A DNA stretch of 64,000 nt, from positions 166,806,118 through 166,870,117 of the forward strand of contig OZ023265.1 of assembly GCA_964006375.1 (NCBI GenBank), written 5' to 3'. Position 1 is the stretch's first letter, and each line of letters opens with the position of its first letter. Both the position numbers and the translations under genes were made by a program. This DNA comes from Tillus elongatus (taxonomy: Eukaryota > Arthropoda > Insecta > Coleoptera > Cleridae). A model generated the notes under the pieces. It was not told where the DNA came from. It did not search any database and saw nothing but the letters and a program-made list of their open reading frames with translations. This document shows positions 37,320 to 50,121 of the stretch, piece by piece.

Positions 37320-37650
37320 CAGAAACATGCTGAGAACCCCCTTGGATGCACAAGCCACATAGCAAATTTCGTGCAAACAACCCATAAGAAACTTAAGGGA
37401 CCAAGAATGAATCGAGTTGCTGGTCGGGGAGGAAATCTGAGCGGAAAATGCTAAAACATTTAGTCGGACTTTGAAAAGATGCGTTTTTCACATTTTGCAG
37501 CAATATCTCCTTCAAACCCTGTCTGCCCCGCACAACACCCATATTCGCCCAGGTTCAGTAACTTTCTTGGGGGTTGCTTCCAAGAAATTGTTCTTGTGCT
37601 TTATGCTTTAAAGTTAGTTTTGTGCGTTCTCAAGGGGAGGGAGAACCCCC
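37320..37650. repeat. Family T fold-back element
   Basis: Left arm 37325-37440 (CCCTTGGATGCACAAGCC, AAGAAACTTAAGGGACC) and right arm 37530-37640 (TTCAGTAACTTTCTTGGGG, AGAAATTGTTCTTGTG) are inverted. The central part (TTTGAAAAGATGCGTTTTTC) resembles 22250-22300. Confidence 0.65.
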
Positions 37651-37689
37651 CCGTGATTTTTATCCGTAAAATTTGATTTCTTTTTTTTT

Positions 37690-38257
37690 CCTTATTTTAA
37701 AGGTAAATAGGCACAGAATACGCTACTTGGAGGTGGAAAGTCCCCACTGTATAAGAACTTTGCCAAATCAACATTCATTGCCAACTAATGTCTGCTGTGG
37801 TATAACCGGGGATAAAGTTATTGGTTCGCATTTCTTTGAAGAGCATTTATATGGAGAAATCTCCACTTAGTTCTCAAGAAAACAATGACCTAGATTATTA
37901 AACCAATATATAAACCCAAACATGTGGTTTCAACAGGATGAGGCTTCACCCAATCATGCAATACAGGCACATAATCATTTGAATGGGATACTTGAAAATA
38001 GGTGGATTAGTCGAGCACGTCTGGTCAACTGGCCTGCTAGGTCCCCGGATTTTATCCCCCTTGAGTTTTTATTTTGGGGTTTTATAAATAACAAAGTAAC
38101 GGCAATTGCACCAACAACTTTAGACGACATGAAAACAGAAACCGCTTTGCCTGTAGTGACACCTGGAATGTTGCAGTATGCACGGGATTCATTTAGAGAA
38201 AGAGTGAGAAAGTGTTTGGAAGTTAAAGGGAACATTTCGAACAATTTCACACGATAG
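37690..38257 (+). pseudogene. Tc1/mariner-group transposase remnant with third residue E
   Basis: Mid-domain VCCGITGDKVIGSHFFEEHL lies at about 37790-37850, then in another frame WFQQDEASPNHAIQAHNHL and RSPDFIPLEFLFWGFI at 37922-38090, ending at 38257. The spacing between the second Asp and the following acidic residue is again 41, but the residue is Glu. The first catalytic Asp region is missing. The sequence after the stop (CTTGATGAAACCGTTCCATA, about 38305-38324) probably approaches the element's end. Confidence 0.8.
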
Positions 38258-38464
38258 TCAATAAATAAGTTGAAATTAATTTCATTAAATGTTGTTGCCC
38301 TTACTTGATGAAACCGTTCCATACTAATAAATCATAATTCTGTAACAAAAGGAGCAAATCAAAAATTGTTCTTCACACATACCTATCTTCTACGTAGAGT
38401 AGAATTTTATAAAAAACAGTACAAGGTTGCCCCCCACCGCCGAAAATAGAATATTACTTCGTGT

Positions 38465-39381
38465 GTGAACGAACGTTTGAAGCAGGTAAAAGACGACCTC
38501 TTCCAACAAGTAGAATGTCGAGTAAGGGGTATCAGCGACGATGTACATGACAAGCTGACGAGTATACAAGAGGAAGTACAGCAGCAAATACAATCACTAG
38601 AAAGTAAGTGTGATATCCTAGCCAAGGGAAACATTAGACTCGTAGACAGCCCGGTCGTAAGAATTAAGGTCCCCACATTTGATGGTTCGGTCCCATGGGG
38701 TATTTATCTACACCAGTTCGAAGCCGCTGCTACAGCCAATGGTTGGGGCGAGAGCGAGAAAGCGACCTCGTTAATAGTAGCTCTCAGAGGAGATGTCCCA
38801 GATGTGCTCCAAGGTATTCCCAGGCAAGAACCGTCGACAGCATTAAACATCAATTAGAGTTGAGGTTTGGCGACCAGCATTTACAGCAGCTGTATCGATT
38901 GCAGTTGAAAAATCGTTGTCAAAAATCGGGAGAAAGTCTCCAACATCTCCATGCCGACGTTGTCAGACTGACACGATTAGCTTACCCCACAGCCACGGTG
39001 AAATTTTTGAACAAGCTGTCACTGCAAACATCCATTGACGGCATCAGGGATACCGACACTCAACAGGCGCTGAGGATGGCGAGACATAAAAGCTTGAACG
39101 ATGCTCTGGCATATTCCTTGGAGTTTGAAGAGGTAAAGCAAGCGTCAGAAAGTCATGTGAAAGTTTGCAGTCTTCAAGTCCAAGAAGAAAATAAAACAGA
39201 TCCATCCAAGATCATGCAGCTACTAGAGAAAATAGCAAAACAAATAAGGCCGACGTCTCCTGGACACCCAATAAGAGCTCACCGTGCAAATGCCTTGCGC
39301 TGCTGGAACTGCGGCAAGGTGGGACATATAAGGGGCGAATGTTGGGCCCTAAGATCACGCGGAAGGGAGAAAGTAAACTAA
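38465..39381 (+). pseudogene. Ty3/gypsy Gag, frameshifted
   Basis: A coiled-coil-like N-terminus (KQVKDDLFQQVE, QEEVQQQIQSLESK) leads to the capsid region (VPTFDGSVPWGIYLHQFEAA), ending early at 38857. A one-base frameshift near 38840 leads to the continuing frame (HQLELRFGDQHLQQLYRLQL) and a zinc knuckle CWNCGKVGHIRGEC (CX2CX4HX4C) at about 39300-39341. The stop is at 39379-39381. The apparent start at 38465 is GTG after a nearby stop, so the true N-terminus is lost. Confidence 0.88.
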
Positions 39382-40158
39382 GGATTGTAACCATTTCTCA
39401 GGTTAGCGATTCTGGCAGCGCTCTCATCATAGACGGATACCTAAGCGGTAATAAGACCCAGATGGTCGTCGACACAGGCGGACCTAGGACGATTATTCGC
39501 CGCGACATGGTTCCAAGATGGCGAATAAGAGACAGCAAATGCAGCCGGTGGTGATCGGATCCAGGTATTTGGCGAAACTGACGTCGAGCTGCAAATTAGG
39601 ACATGGAAGTCAAAGCAGAGAGCCATAGTCGCCGCCATATCAGACCCGATTATAATTGGCTTGGACATACTTCAGGGTCAGTGGGCTAAACTTGATCTTG
39701 GCACTAACATCCTGACTATCGGCGGTGAAGAAATAATAATGTCACCTGGCAGTAACCTGGTAGTGCGTAAAATCACCATAGAGGAAAATAGCAACGCCTG
39801 CCGTGAAAGTGCCATTCCAGTGAAGAGAGCTGTGAGAGGAAGAGACGACCGAGTTACCCAGCCAGAAGCAAGTGGAGAAGAAAGTATGGGAGAAATACAA
39901 GACGAAGGGTGCAAAGACCACGTAAATGTGAAGCCAACGCAGAAAAAGGCCGGCAAACACATTTGTTGGAACAGAGCCGATGTCGAAAGAATGAATAGGG
40001 CCCGCCGAGATATTTGTGCAAGTAGAAACATCATAACAACAGCAAGTACACGGAAGAATCAGTACCACCTAAGAACTTCGCTTGAAGGAAGCCCCGACAT
40101 ATTGACGAGAAGAAAAACCATCCACTCTGCTGTCGGAATGTCGAATAGAAAGCGACCG
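39339..40158 (+). pseudogene. Ty3/gypsy protease and spacer, frameshifted
   Basis: Protease motif MVVDTGGPRTII contains the DTG catalytic triad at about 39468-39476. A frameshift near 39540 leads to DPIIIGLDILQGQWAKLDL, the second half of the retropepsin fold. The stretch to 40158 (many basic and acidic residues) lacks any RT motif and ends at the deletion junction. Confidence 0.8.
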
Positions 40159-40417
40159 CATGAAGACCCGTTATGACGTGCCACCTAATTCAGCTGGTTT
40201 TAAAGAAGAAGATCGGGTGTTGTTCTACAAGGCAGTACGACGCAAGCGACGGTCACCTAAACTACAGAAATTATGGGAAGGTCCGAATAAGGTGACCAAA
40301 GGGATCAATAACATTGTCTATCGAATTCAGAGGAGCCCGAAGAGCAAAATTAAGGTGGTCCATATGCACAGACTTACACCATACCAAGAAATGTCAGAAT
40401 TCGACCGGGACGATTGA
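40134..40417 (+). pseudogene. Ty3/gypsy integrase C-terminal module
   Basis: In frame from about 40134: ESDRMKTRYDVPPNSAGF, EEDRVLFYKAVRRKRRSPKL, LWEGPNKVTKGINNIVYRIQ and KVVHMHRLTPYQ. This matches the GPY/F-type end of gypsy integrases, with GPN in place of GPY. The HHCC and DDE parts are missing. Confidence 0.85.
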
Positions 40418-40434
40418 ATATAAGAGGGGAGCAG

Positions 40435-40864
40435 TGTCACATTTGTCTATGAGAATTAAGTTTAGGGACTTTGTTACTTCTATGGTAGTGTGTTGGTAAC
40501 AGCGAACACTCTGGAACGATATTTCTAGAAGAGACCAGAGGTGACAGGTGTAGAATAGTGTAGAAGATCTAGAATCTCTATAGACCGTATAAATAGACGA
40601 GCGGTGCGCAGAGTAAGTTAGTTCAGTATTAAGTCGGTGTGGTGTTAAAGTGATCATAGAGTATTAGGTGAATCAGCAGCGTTGGTGTATAAGAAGCGAT
40701 CATAGAAGGCGATTATGGAATATAGTTCTATGGACATTTAAAAATAGAGAAGAGAAATATTTTAGATGACACTGGTGTTGGAAAATAGTTGGTAATAATA
40801 AATTAGTAGTTTGGAAAGCTGTGTTTTGTTAATCAACAAATCCAGAACCCCGTAGAACGTAACA
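40435..40864 (+). repeat. 3' LTR of the gypsy element
   Basis: Starts TGTCACATTTG just after the purine-rich tract and ends CGTAACA, giving TG...CA ends and a length of 430 bp. TATAAAT at 40588-40594 is a plausible promoter and AATAAA at 40798-40803 a polyadenylation signal. Without the 5' partner, the exact ends are inferred. Confidence 0.7.
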
Positions 40865-41077
40865 ATGTATTTGTTTTTCAAATGATTTTTTTAAACTACG
40901 AATCATTTTGCATACAAGGTCATCAAATTTAACGGGGGTTGGATAATAATAAACCTTTTCGGAAAAAAATAGCGAACGGTTGTCTACCAAAAATGTATCA
41001 TTCATATTTAATAAGTTTTAGTATCAATAAGTACGTTTAATGTGGCATCGGTTACTCTAACGCTTCTTTAACGAATT

Positions 41078-41500
<423 letters not shown>

Positions 41501-41682
41501 AACGTGAGTAAAAATACGACACGAAATGACTAACAAGCTCCTAGGTCTGTGTCTAAGTCGTTATTTTCCTTCATTTCGTTTAAATATGAGCAAAAAATCC
41601 ATTGTAAATAAAAGTTGTTTGGTGTAAATAGAAAAGACGTTATACAATTAACATACTACTGGATATACCTGCCAGTCTGCCA

Positions 41683-41975
41683 TGTCGAGGGTGGTAGAGT
41701 CGGCTTAGCCCTGTACATCCCATAGTCGAGTACTACATGACGAGTTATAATTCTAGTTAGTGACTTCACTTTTTATAAATCATTTAGTGTCCTTTCACTT
41801 TACCGTTATCTAATCAGATTTTTGTTACTCCGATGAATTTTTTAGCGAGATTTTGTAAAAAAATAAGTTAATAAAGAAGAGATGAAAACCTTTAAAACTT
41901 TGAATAGCATATCTGGTTGTTTGTTCTTGCCCTAACTTATTGAAACCGTTCCATATTTAATACAGTCGTAGATTT
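41683..41975 (+). mobile_element. tRNA-derived SINE, copy 1
   Basis: The head at 41683-41765 (GGTAGAGTCGGCTTAGCCC, TCGAGTACTACATGACG, TTATAATTCTAGTTAGTGAC) aligns with the tRNA-like sequence at 59386-59475. The body (GATGAATTTTTTAGCGAG, ATAGCATATCTGGTTGTTTG) and the 3' end (TTATTGAAACCGTTCCATAT) match the minus strand of 59140-59385. Its promoter boxes are more degraded than in the other copy. Confidence 0.6.
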
Positions 41976-42002
41976 TTTCCGTGGCTTCACACGTGCTTGT
42001 TT

Positions 42003-42118
42003 TAGTGAATTTTCTTTAAAAATTCACTAATGAGGAGACCTTCACTTTTGAATTTAAGGACAAATTCTCCAAAAGACCGCGAACTAGGCCCTCTAGAACC
42101 CATCTCCAGGGTAAGTTT

Positions 42119-42210
<92 letters not shown>

Positions 42211-42600
42211 CACACCGATAACTTAAAAGATAACGGGCCCATTTTGATAAAATTTTCTGAGTACCCTCCTTTTGTAAGTGGCCCAGGTTTTTCCGGAAAT
42301 TTTGTGTTTTCTTTCAGGAACATTTTTTATCTCCGGAAGTAACAAATTAAGGCCAACCAGATTTGGTGCGCGTGTTTATGTTATAATGGATGAACAACCC
42401 CCGAAAATTTAGGTCTGTAAGTCAAAAGACGACAACGTTACTGGCATTTAAAGAAAACAAACTGGGGTTTTCCTCAAAACATTAAAAGGCGCGATTTGAA
42501 AATTCGTTTCAAATAGACCCTTCCTCTGATTCTTTGGCAGTAGTTTTAGTTAACTTTATGGTTTAACGGCTTATAATTTTTACCTAATTTGCGTAGAAAA
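42003..42600 (-). repeat. Family R, truncated inverted copy
   Basis: Terminal hairpin TTAGTGAATTTTC with AAAAATTCACTAATGAGG, tail CTCTAGAACCCATCTCC, the (TA)n tract, GTATCACACCGATAAC and a shortened body ending around the ATGCTTTGGCAG-type box. Confidence 0.72.
42121..42206. repeat. (TA)n tract, 86 bp
   Basis: Standard family R site, inverted orientation. Confidence 0.97.
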
Positions 42601-43325
42601 AATTTAATGAGGAGACCGCGACTTTTGAATTTTAAAAAGATTTCTTCAAATGAGCGCAAAATAGGTCCCCTAGAATCCATATCCGGGTTTACTTTATGGT
42701 TACATATATACAGAGTGACGCATTTCTACGATAAACCTCAATATAATTGTTATTATGCAAGATATTAGAAAAAATTGTATACGTTACTTATAGGGTGTCT
42801 TGAACTGCATCCTATAAAATTATTGTGACAATTACAGGGGGCCCTATAAATCGTTGCTCTTACCTACAACTTTTTTTTAACATTCCTATAAAATTATTGT
42901 GACAATTACAGGGGGCCCTATAAATCGTTGCTCTTACCTACAACTTTTTTTTAACATTCCTTATTGCACTTTTGCGTTTTTCATCGAAATATGGTGCATG
43001 ATTGTAAAAAATCAAGAAGCAGTAAGCGCGTTTTGGTAGCAAATTTTCATTAAATGCTTCAAAATTCAATAACTCAATTTGCTATTAACCTAAGGTTCGT
43101 CGGCTAGGAAACGAGTTTTCTCGGAAACATTTTAAGTTTACTTTCGGAAAATGTTCGTACATTTTTAAACGCTAAGTTATTTTTGTAAAATATTGTACAT
43201 TTTTTCTACTATATAGGTTATACCGGTGACCAAATTGATGCCTGCTTGTATTAAAAAGACATATTTGCTATTAAAAACAGTTATACGAAAATTCACTTCC
43301 ATAGCGCACTTACTCCGTCCAGATT
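42601..43325 (-). repeat. Family R, inverted copy lacking the (TA)n tract
   Basis: Tail (GGAGACCGCGACTTTTGAAT, TCCCCTAGAATCC) joins ACATATATACAGAGTGACGC and then the head region (GGGTGTCTTGAACTGCATCC, inner tip AAGAAGCAGTAAGCGCG) to the outer tip at 43300-43325 (GCGCACTTACTCCGTCC). An exact tandem duplication lies inside. The similar layout at 54720-54845 and 58440-58600 defines a subtype ending in ATGCGTCACCCTG. Confidence 0.7.
42811..42958. repeat. Exact 74-bp tandem duplication
   Basis: CCTATAAAATTATTGTGACA begins both units (42811 and 42885). The two are identical throughout, including the run GGGGGCCC, so the event is recent. Confidence 0.93.
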
Positions 43326-43399
43326 TTTTCTTGTATCGGTAAGAAGTTAATAGGACAATTTTTTATCAAAGTCTCGTGTCGTGCCAGAACCACAAAATT

Positions 43400-43810
43400 T
43401 CTATGATGACATCAGAATATATTGTTCCAGAAAGATGGAGCACCTCCTTATTTTAACCCCGAAGTCCGAAATTTCTTAATTTTTAAATAACGTTTACCTT
43501 TAGAGGTGGATTGTGTTGGGGGAGAAACAGTGTGGCAAGCCCAGTCACCTGATTTAAAACCATGCGACTTTTTCCCAGGGAGTTACCAAAGAAATGTAGT
43601 GTACAAAGTGTGGCCAAAGAAAGGTGACCTGAGTGCACGCTTTCTTGGTTCAGCTAGAGCAGTGAGGCAAAAAGTGTATATTTTAAAAACAATGGAAAAC
43701 ATATTGAACATTTATTTTGATACTTTTTATTATTGTTTTAGTGGTGGTTTTCCTACTAGACTGGTAATAAAAAAAGAAAAATTGTTTGCCTCAAGACAAC
43801 GAGTTAGACT
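43400..43810 (+). pseudogene. Tc1/mariner-group transposase remnant 4
   Basis: QKDGAPPYFNPEVRNFLI at about 43430-43485 and, in another frame, AQSPDLKPCDFFPGSY at 43540-43585 keep the second catalytic Asp and the SPDL...D box. The flanking protein is otherwise unrecognisable. It ends at about 43813. Confidence 0.65.
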
Positions 43811-43819
43811 GTAGTGTCT

Positions 43820-44565
43820 AAATATAAGCATTTCCTTTTATCTTACGTCTTATTTAGGAATGATAAAAGTGGATAGCGGTACACGTGTTTTTAATGCCCC
43901 CATCTAAGCTTTTGAAACGCAATTTTTTGAAAGCAACTCATCCAAAAATTGAAGAAACATAGTTGTGCTACTCACCTTGCCTTCCCTTTTAAAATTTTTG
44001 GAGTTAAGCCTATCCACGTGACGGGCTGAGCCTGTCGTATAATAAAATCGACCTCTCTCACGGAAATCCAATATTACATACCAAGTCAGATTATATTAAG
44101 GGTGGGAAGTTTCTAAATTGCGACACTCTGTGTTCATCCTGTATCAATGTACCCATCGTACTACCTCTATACAAACAAGCTGGAAATGGATTATCTATGT
44201 TGGCAACACAATTCGCCCACTCCTAAAATGTTCTTTGCGCGCTATATTAATAAAAATACATATCTGCTTCTACATTTCATAAATATGGATTTTCTCTTTT
44301 ACCTAATCTCATAAAATTCTTCTGTACGACAAAAGAAATTAAAAATATCTGCCGAAAATCATCATTGCATAAAACGGTTTGACGTCATAGGGCCTCACAA
44401 TCTGCGTATACAATGACTTTTTCAAAAATAAAAATTACGTAAGCATTAATAAGAAGCACGATATAATTATTGTTCTTTGAATATCCTTTGACGCAATTTT
44501 TTCATGTCAAAAGAGGGCTTTAAACAGGACTTACTGTTACCTATGTTAACGAATTAAATAATTTT
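43820..44565. other. No recognisable feature
   Basis: Mixed-composition sequence without a frame longer than chance or a match to the repeat families here. Confidence 0.4.
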
Positions 44566-44567
44566 AG

Positions 44568-45925
<1,358 letters not shown>

Positions 45926-46017
45926 ATATGGTTTTCTGTATAACAGCAAAGGTTTCATGTTCTTTCTTCTTTCTACGTTAAATCTTGGCCTGTTTTTTTA
46001 CTGAATTTGGTTTATTT

Positions 46018-46245
<228 letters not shown>

Positions 46246-46254
46246 CTATTTCAG

Positions 46255-47655
46255 CTCCATTTAGGCGCTACATATCACAGCGCCTATACATGCTCAGCTT
46301 TCTACTACAAAATAATCTGTTTCAGATGGGTAGCTTTTTCTACAAAAAAACAAATAGAAGATGGACGTGGAAAAGCCCCGATGGGAAAACAAGAAACGAA
46401 ATTATCATCACAGATAAAAAACACATAGTAAAAGACGTGACTGTCCTAAATAGGTTTGCTACTGGGAGCGACCACAGGCTTGTTCGAGCAAAAGTAGCTA
46501 TTGACATTGACAAAGAACGACGAAAAATGATCCAAAAGAGCAATTAATCAAATTTACTAAAAAATCCAGCCGATGTAAATAGCTTTGAACAATGGATCAC
46601 CACTAAATTAACCAAGGCTGAAATAGAACACACCATTGGTAACGACATCAACAAACTGAATAATATGATCACAACCACAATAACTGAAGCCCAAAGTCGG
46701 CACTGCTCAACAAATCAAAGGAAAGAAAAACTAAGCAGGGAGACCAAACTGCTCATAGAAAAAAGAAGAGATATGAGGTCAAAGAGCTATGCGTCGGAAT
46801 AAGAATTAAGAGAAATAAATAAACAAATTTCAAAAGGCATCCGACGCGAGGTAAGAGCTTCTAGACCAAGTCAAAGATACCATAGAGAACAACAAGAGTA
46901 TGAAAGTTCTACGTAGAAAGCTTGATAATGGAAAGAGACAAATAATAAAACTTAAAAATGCACAAGGGCACACATCAACAAACAGGAAAGATATTCTCAA
47001 TATAGTGGAAGAGTTTTATGGAATGCTATATAAAAGCCAAGGTGATATAAGTCTACATGCAGAATCGGACATACTAACTCATAAAAAAGGTGTGGTTAAA
47101 CAAGGCTCGGAAATACTAATGGAAATATCACTAGATGAGATTAAGCTAGCCCTGAAAAAGATGAAAAATCAAAGATCGCCCGGAGAAGACTGCGTGATTT
47201 CCGATGCGATAAAGATTGGTGGTCCTTGCTTGCTCCAAAAAATCAAATCCCTTTTCAACCTTTGTCTCTTCAATAGTACGATACCAGAAAAGTGGCACAA
47301 CACCATCGTAATACTGGTCCACAAGAAGGGAGACATCTCGAACTTAGAAAATTACAGGCCGATAAGTATACTCTCTACCTCTACAAATTATTTACTAGAA
47401 TAATTACCACACGACTTGAAAAGAAGTTGGACTTCGTCCAGCCAGTGGAACAAGCTGGTTTTCGAAGTGGGTTTGGAACCAGTGATCATCTCCAGAGCGT
47501 CAAAACGGTGATTGAAAAGACCATCGAATATGGCAGACCTCTTGTCCTTGCTTTTGTGGATTTCCATGAGGCTTTCGACACTGTGGAGCTGGACGCAGTG
47601 TTGCAGTCCCTAGAAGCATGCCGTATTGACTATCGTTACACCAAACTGATTTACA

Positions 47656-47749
<94 letters not shown>

Positions 47750-48641
47750 TACTCTTGTGGTAAAACTACATGAAAACACGAATTCTATAAAAATTGGGAG
47801 AGGAGTACGCCAGTGAGATACGATGTCTCCAAAACTGTTTATCACCGTCCTGGAATATGTGTTCAAGAAGCTAGATTGGGACCAGAATGGTCTAAGAATA
47901 GACGGCCAAAGTCTGTCAAACTTACGGTTTGAGGACGACATTGTATTACTGGCTGACAACTTAGAAGATATTCGAGTGATGCTACAGGAACTTCAGGAGG
48001 CCTGTGCAACAGTAGGTCTAAAAATGAACATCGGAAAAACAAAATTTATGACAAACCTCGTCCCTAGTAACAACCTGATTATTGAAAACTCTGAGGTGGA
48101 ATGGGTAGATAAATACACATATTTGGGCCACGAGATAAGCATATCCAAAGCCAACCAAACATGCGAGATAAACAGAAGAGTTATACTCTCCTGGGCGGCT
48201 TACGGCAAACTTCGAGACGTTTTCAGGGGCGACCTTCCGGTATGCTTGAAAAGAAAAGTTTTCAACCAATGTGTTCTACCGGTTAAGACCTACGGCGCCG
48301 AAACACTAACCCTTACCAACGCTTCTGCTTAGAAACTAAAAGTAGCACAGCGCAAAATGGAGAGGTCGATGCTTGGCGTTTCGTTTCGTGACCACATTAG
48401 AAATGAAGAATTACGCAGAAGAACAGGAGTGACTGATGTGGTTGTACATGTGGCAAAACTCAAATGGAAGTGGACGGAAGATGTGGCTCGCATGCAAGAT
48501 GACAGGTGGACAAAACGATTACTTGAATGGAGACCCACATCCGATAAAAGAGACAGAGGAAGACCACCACCTCGGTGGACAGACGACGTTACAAAAATTA
48601 CAAAAAACTGGATTCGTAGCGCTCAAGACAGAAAAGAGTGA
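46255..48641 (+). pseudogene. RTE ORF2: endonuclease C-terminus, RT, with (TA)n inside
   Basis: Endonuclease end: [16 protein letters not shown] and the catalytic TGSDHRLVRAKV (46350-46500), stop at 46547. RT: EISLDEIKLALKKMKNQRSP, NTIVILVHKKGDISNLENYR, a frameshift near 47390, then EQAGFRSGFGTSDHLQSV, VDFHEAFDTVELDAVL and YTKLIYN. At this point a (TA)n run reads as Ile-Tyr repeats, then ATLVVKLHEN, a stop at 47817-47819, SPKLFITVLEYVF and the catalytic FEDDIVLLAD (the family has FADD). The C-terminus is VEWVDKYTYLGHEIS, RRTGVTDVVVHVAKLKWKW and RDRGRPPPRWTDDV, with an in-frame stop near 48332. Inactive. Confidence 0.9.
47657..47747. repeat. (TA)n tract inside RTE coding sequence
   Basis: About 90 bp, flanked by LIYN and ATLVV codons of the RT palm, where related proteins have a short YNIY-type segment encoded by TATA-like codons. 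Confidence 0.96.
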
Positions 48642-48719
48642 AGTCAACTAGGGGAGGCCTATGTCCTGCAGTGGACGCTGAGGGCTGATTGATGATGATG
48701 ATGATGATACATGCTAAAA

Positions 48720-48990
48720 GAAAAAGTTCCAGACCAAAAAAGTTGCTTTCGATAAAACTTTACTTTCACTAAGTGAATATTAGAACCTGTGATAAGCACT
48801 GATAAGTACACTTGAAGAACCCAAATCACCACAACATATATTTTTAAAGACAAAGTTAGCGTCATCAGTGGAGGAAAAATTCTGGAATTTTTCGTCCTCT
48901 GATGACGCAAACCTTGTTAGTGAAACGATCGTCAGGTCTTTAAAAAGATATGTTGTGGTAATTTAGGTTCTCCAAGTATGTAAATCTAAA
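48720..48990 (+). repeat. Family U fold-back with hammerhead-like motif
   Basis: The left part (ACTTGAAGAACCCAAATCAC, CACAACATATATTTTTAAAG) and the right part (CTTTAAAAAGATATGTTGTG, TTAGGTTCTCCAAGTATG) are inverted copies of each other. The centre is a 23-bp near-perfect palindrome at 48859-48881 and 48886-48908. The left arm lacks a segment of about 22 bases that in the right arm carries GAAACGATCGTC. Confidence 0.75.
48896..48936 (+). ncRNA. Hammerhead ribozyme-like motif with weak helix II
   Basis: Core CTGATGA (48899-48905), extra C, poorly paired helix II region (48907-48921), GAA (48922-48924), perfectly self-complementary helix III ACGATCGT (48925-48932), cleavage-site C48933, helix I CCT/AGG (48896-48898 with 48934-48936). 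Helix II is the weak point. The core also lies in the arm of a stronger competing hairpin. Confidence 0.4.
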
Positions 48991-49109
48991 ATTATACAAT
49001 TCATGGCCCAGTGGAAAAAACGAATATATATTAGGACAGAATCTTCTAACTCTGGTTCAAATTCGAGTGATGAGTGAATTTTTTAAAGTTTCTTTGTAAT
49101 ATTTTGTTC

Positions 49110-49290
49110 AATTTTAACGTCACCTGACCAGATTATATAATTCCAAAGAATTTTTTTGCTAACTTTTATAGAATTATTAATTCTCTAATGAGAAGATGAT
49201 GTCTTTTAATTTAAAGTTAAGAGCTGATCAAGTGGTTTGTTGTTGCCATAACTTGGTAAAACAGTTCGAATCTCAATACAGTCGCAAGAT
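49110..49290 (+). repeat. SINE body fragment
   Basis: The sequence TCACCTGACCAGATTATATA to AACTTGGTAAAACAGTTCGA corresponds, with many changes, to the body and 3' end of the SINE at 41770-41960 and 59140-59340. The tRNA-like head is absent. Confidence 0.5.
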
Positions 49291-49299
49291 TTTGACTGC

Positions 49300-49890
49300 G
49301 GCTTCGCACAAGTTTTTTTTTCTTCTATTAAACCGATTTCTCTTTTTACGGCATTTTTACTCATTTTTGAAACTTTAGATAAGACTACTTTGAATTGGTT
49401 TTAAAACTAAGTATAATCAGACACCCACGATAAAATTGCTGCCACAAGAATCCAACAATAACACGAAACATTTCAAGAAAATAAGATGAAAGCATGTTGC
49501 CTAGAAATACCTGCAGTTAAACGATATTTGAGCGTAGATGATTTCCATAGCACAATGAAAATAAGAGTAGAGCGAAATGGGATACGAATAAAGACGGAGA
49601 CCGATATGTAGTGTTCCCATTCATAAACTCCCATCTAACGGTCGTTTTAACATAAATACGTCATACATAAGCGAACAGTACGCCCACGCACTGTACCACA
49701 CCGTTCCTCGATGCACGGAGCTCATTCCACACATTTTCTTTCTAGTGTAATTTTCGGGATACCTTTAGGCGTATTAACTCCCACGCTTGAACACAATGTT
49801 TGTTCGGTTGGATCCAATTCATGAGGCAATGTATCGCAAAGTTACGAAGCTTATTAAAGTCCTATTTAGTTATGTGCGATAAAAGCTAAC
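49300..49890. other. No recognisable feature
   Basis: No open frame or repeat of the described families was found. Confidence 0.4.
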
Positions 49891-49894
49891 AAAT

Positions 49895-50110
49895 GTTTTT
49901 AGTGAATTTTCGTAGCAAAAAATCACTGATGGGGAGATCCGACTTTTAAATTTTGACAAAATTTTTGCAAATGAGCGCGAACTAGGACCCCTAGAACCCA
50001 TATCCGGGGTCAGTTTCAATTTTTATATGTTTATAAGTTCGTTAGTCAGGAAAATCGGAGGAGGCTTTCCGGGAAAATTTTGAGTTTTCATTGAAAAAAA
50101 AAATTATCTC
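49895..50110 (-). repeat. Family R tail fragment
   Basis: Hairpin TTTTTAGTGAATTTTCGTAG and AAAAATCACTGATGG, tail CCCCTAGAACCCATATCC, then after TTTATATGTTTATAAG it jumps into body sequence (TTCGTTAGTCAGGAAAATCG) without a (TA)n tract. It is cut at 50110-50125 by the head of the next copy. Confidence 0.72.
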
Positions 50111-50121
50111 AAAAAATAAAA

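Larger units (their letters stand above)
38465..40864 (+). mobile_element. Ty3/gypsy LTR retrotransposon, 5'-truncated and missing RT to integrase core
   Basis: Gag, aspartic protease and the C-terminal integrase module occur in order, followed by a purine-rich primer site (AGAGGGGAGCAG) and a 3' LTR. RT, RNase H and the integrase catalytic core are absent, lost through one deletion at about 40130. There is no 5' LTR: sequence upstream of 38465 belongs to the DDE remnant. The copy cannot move on its own. Confidence 0.88.
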
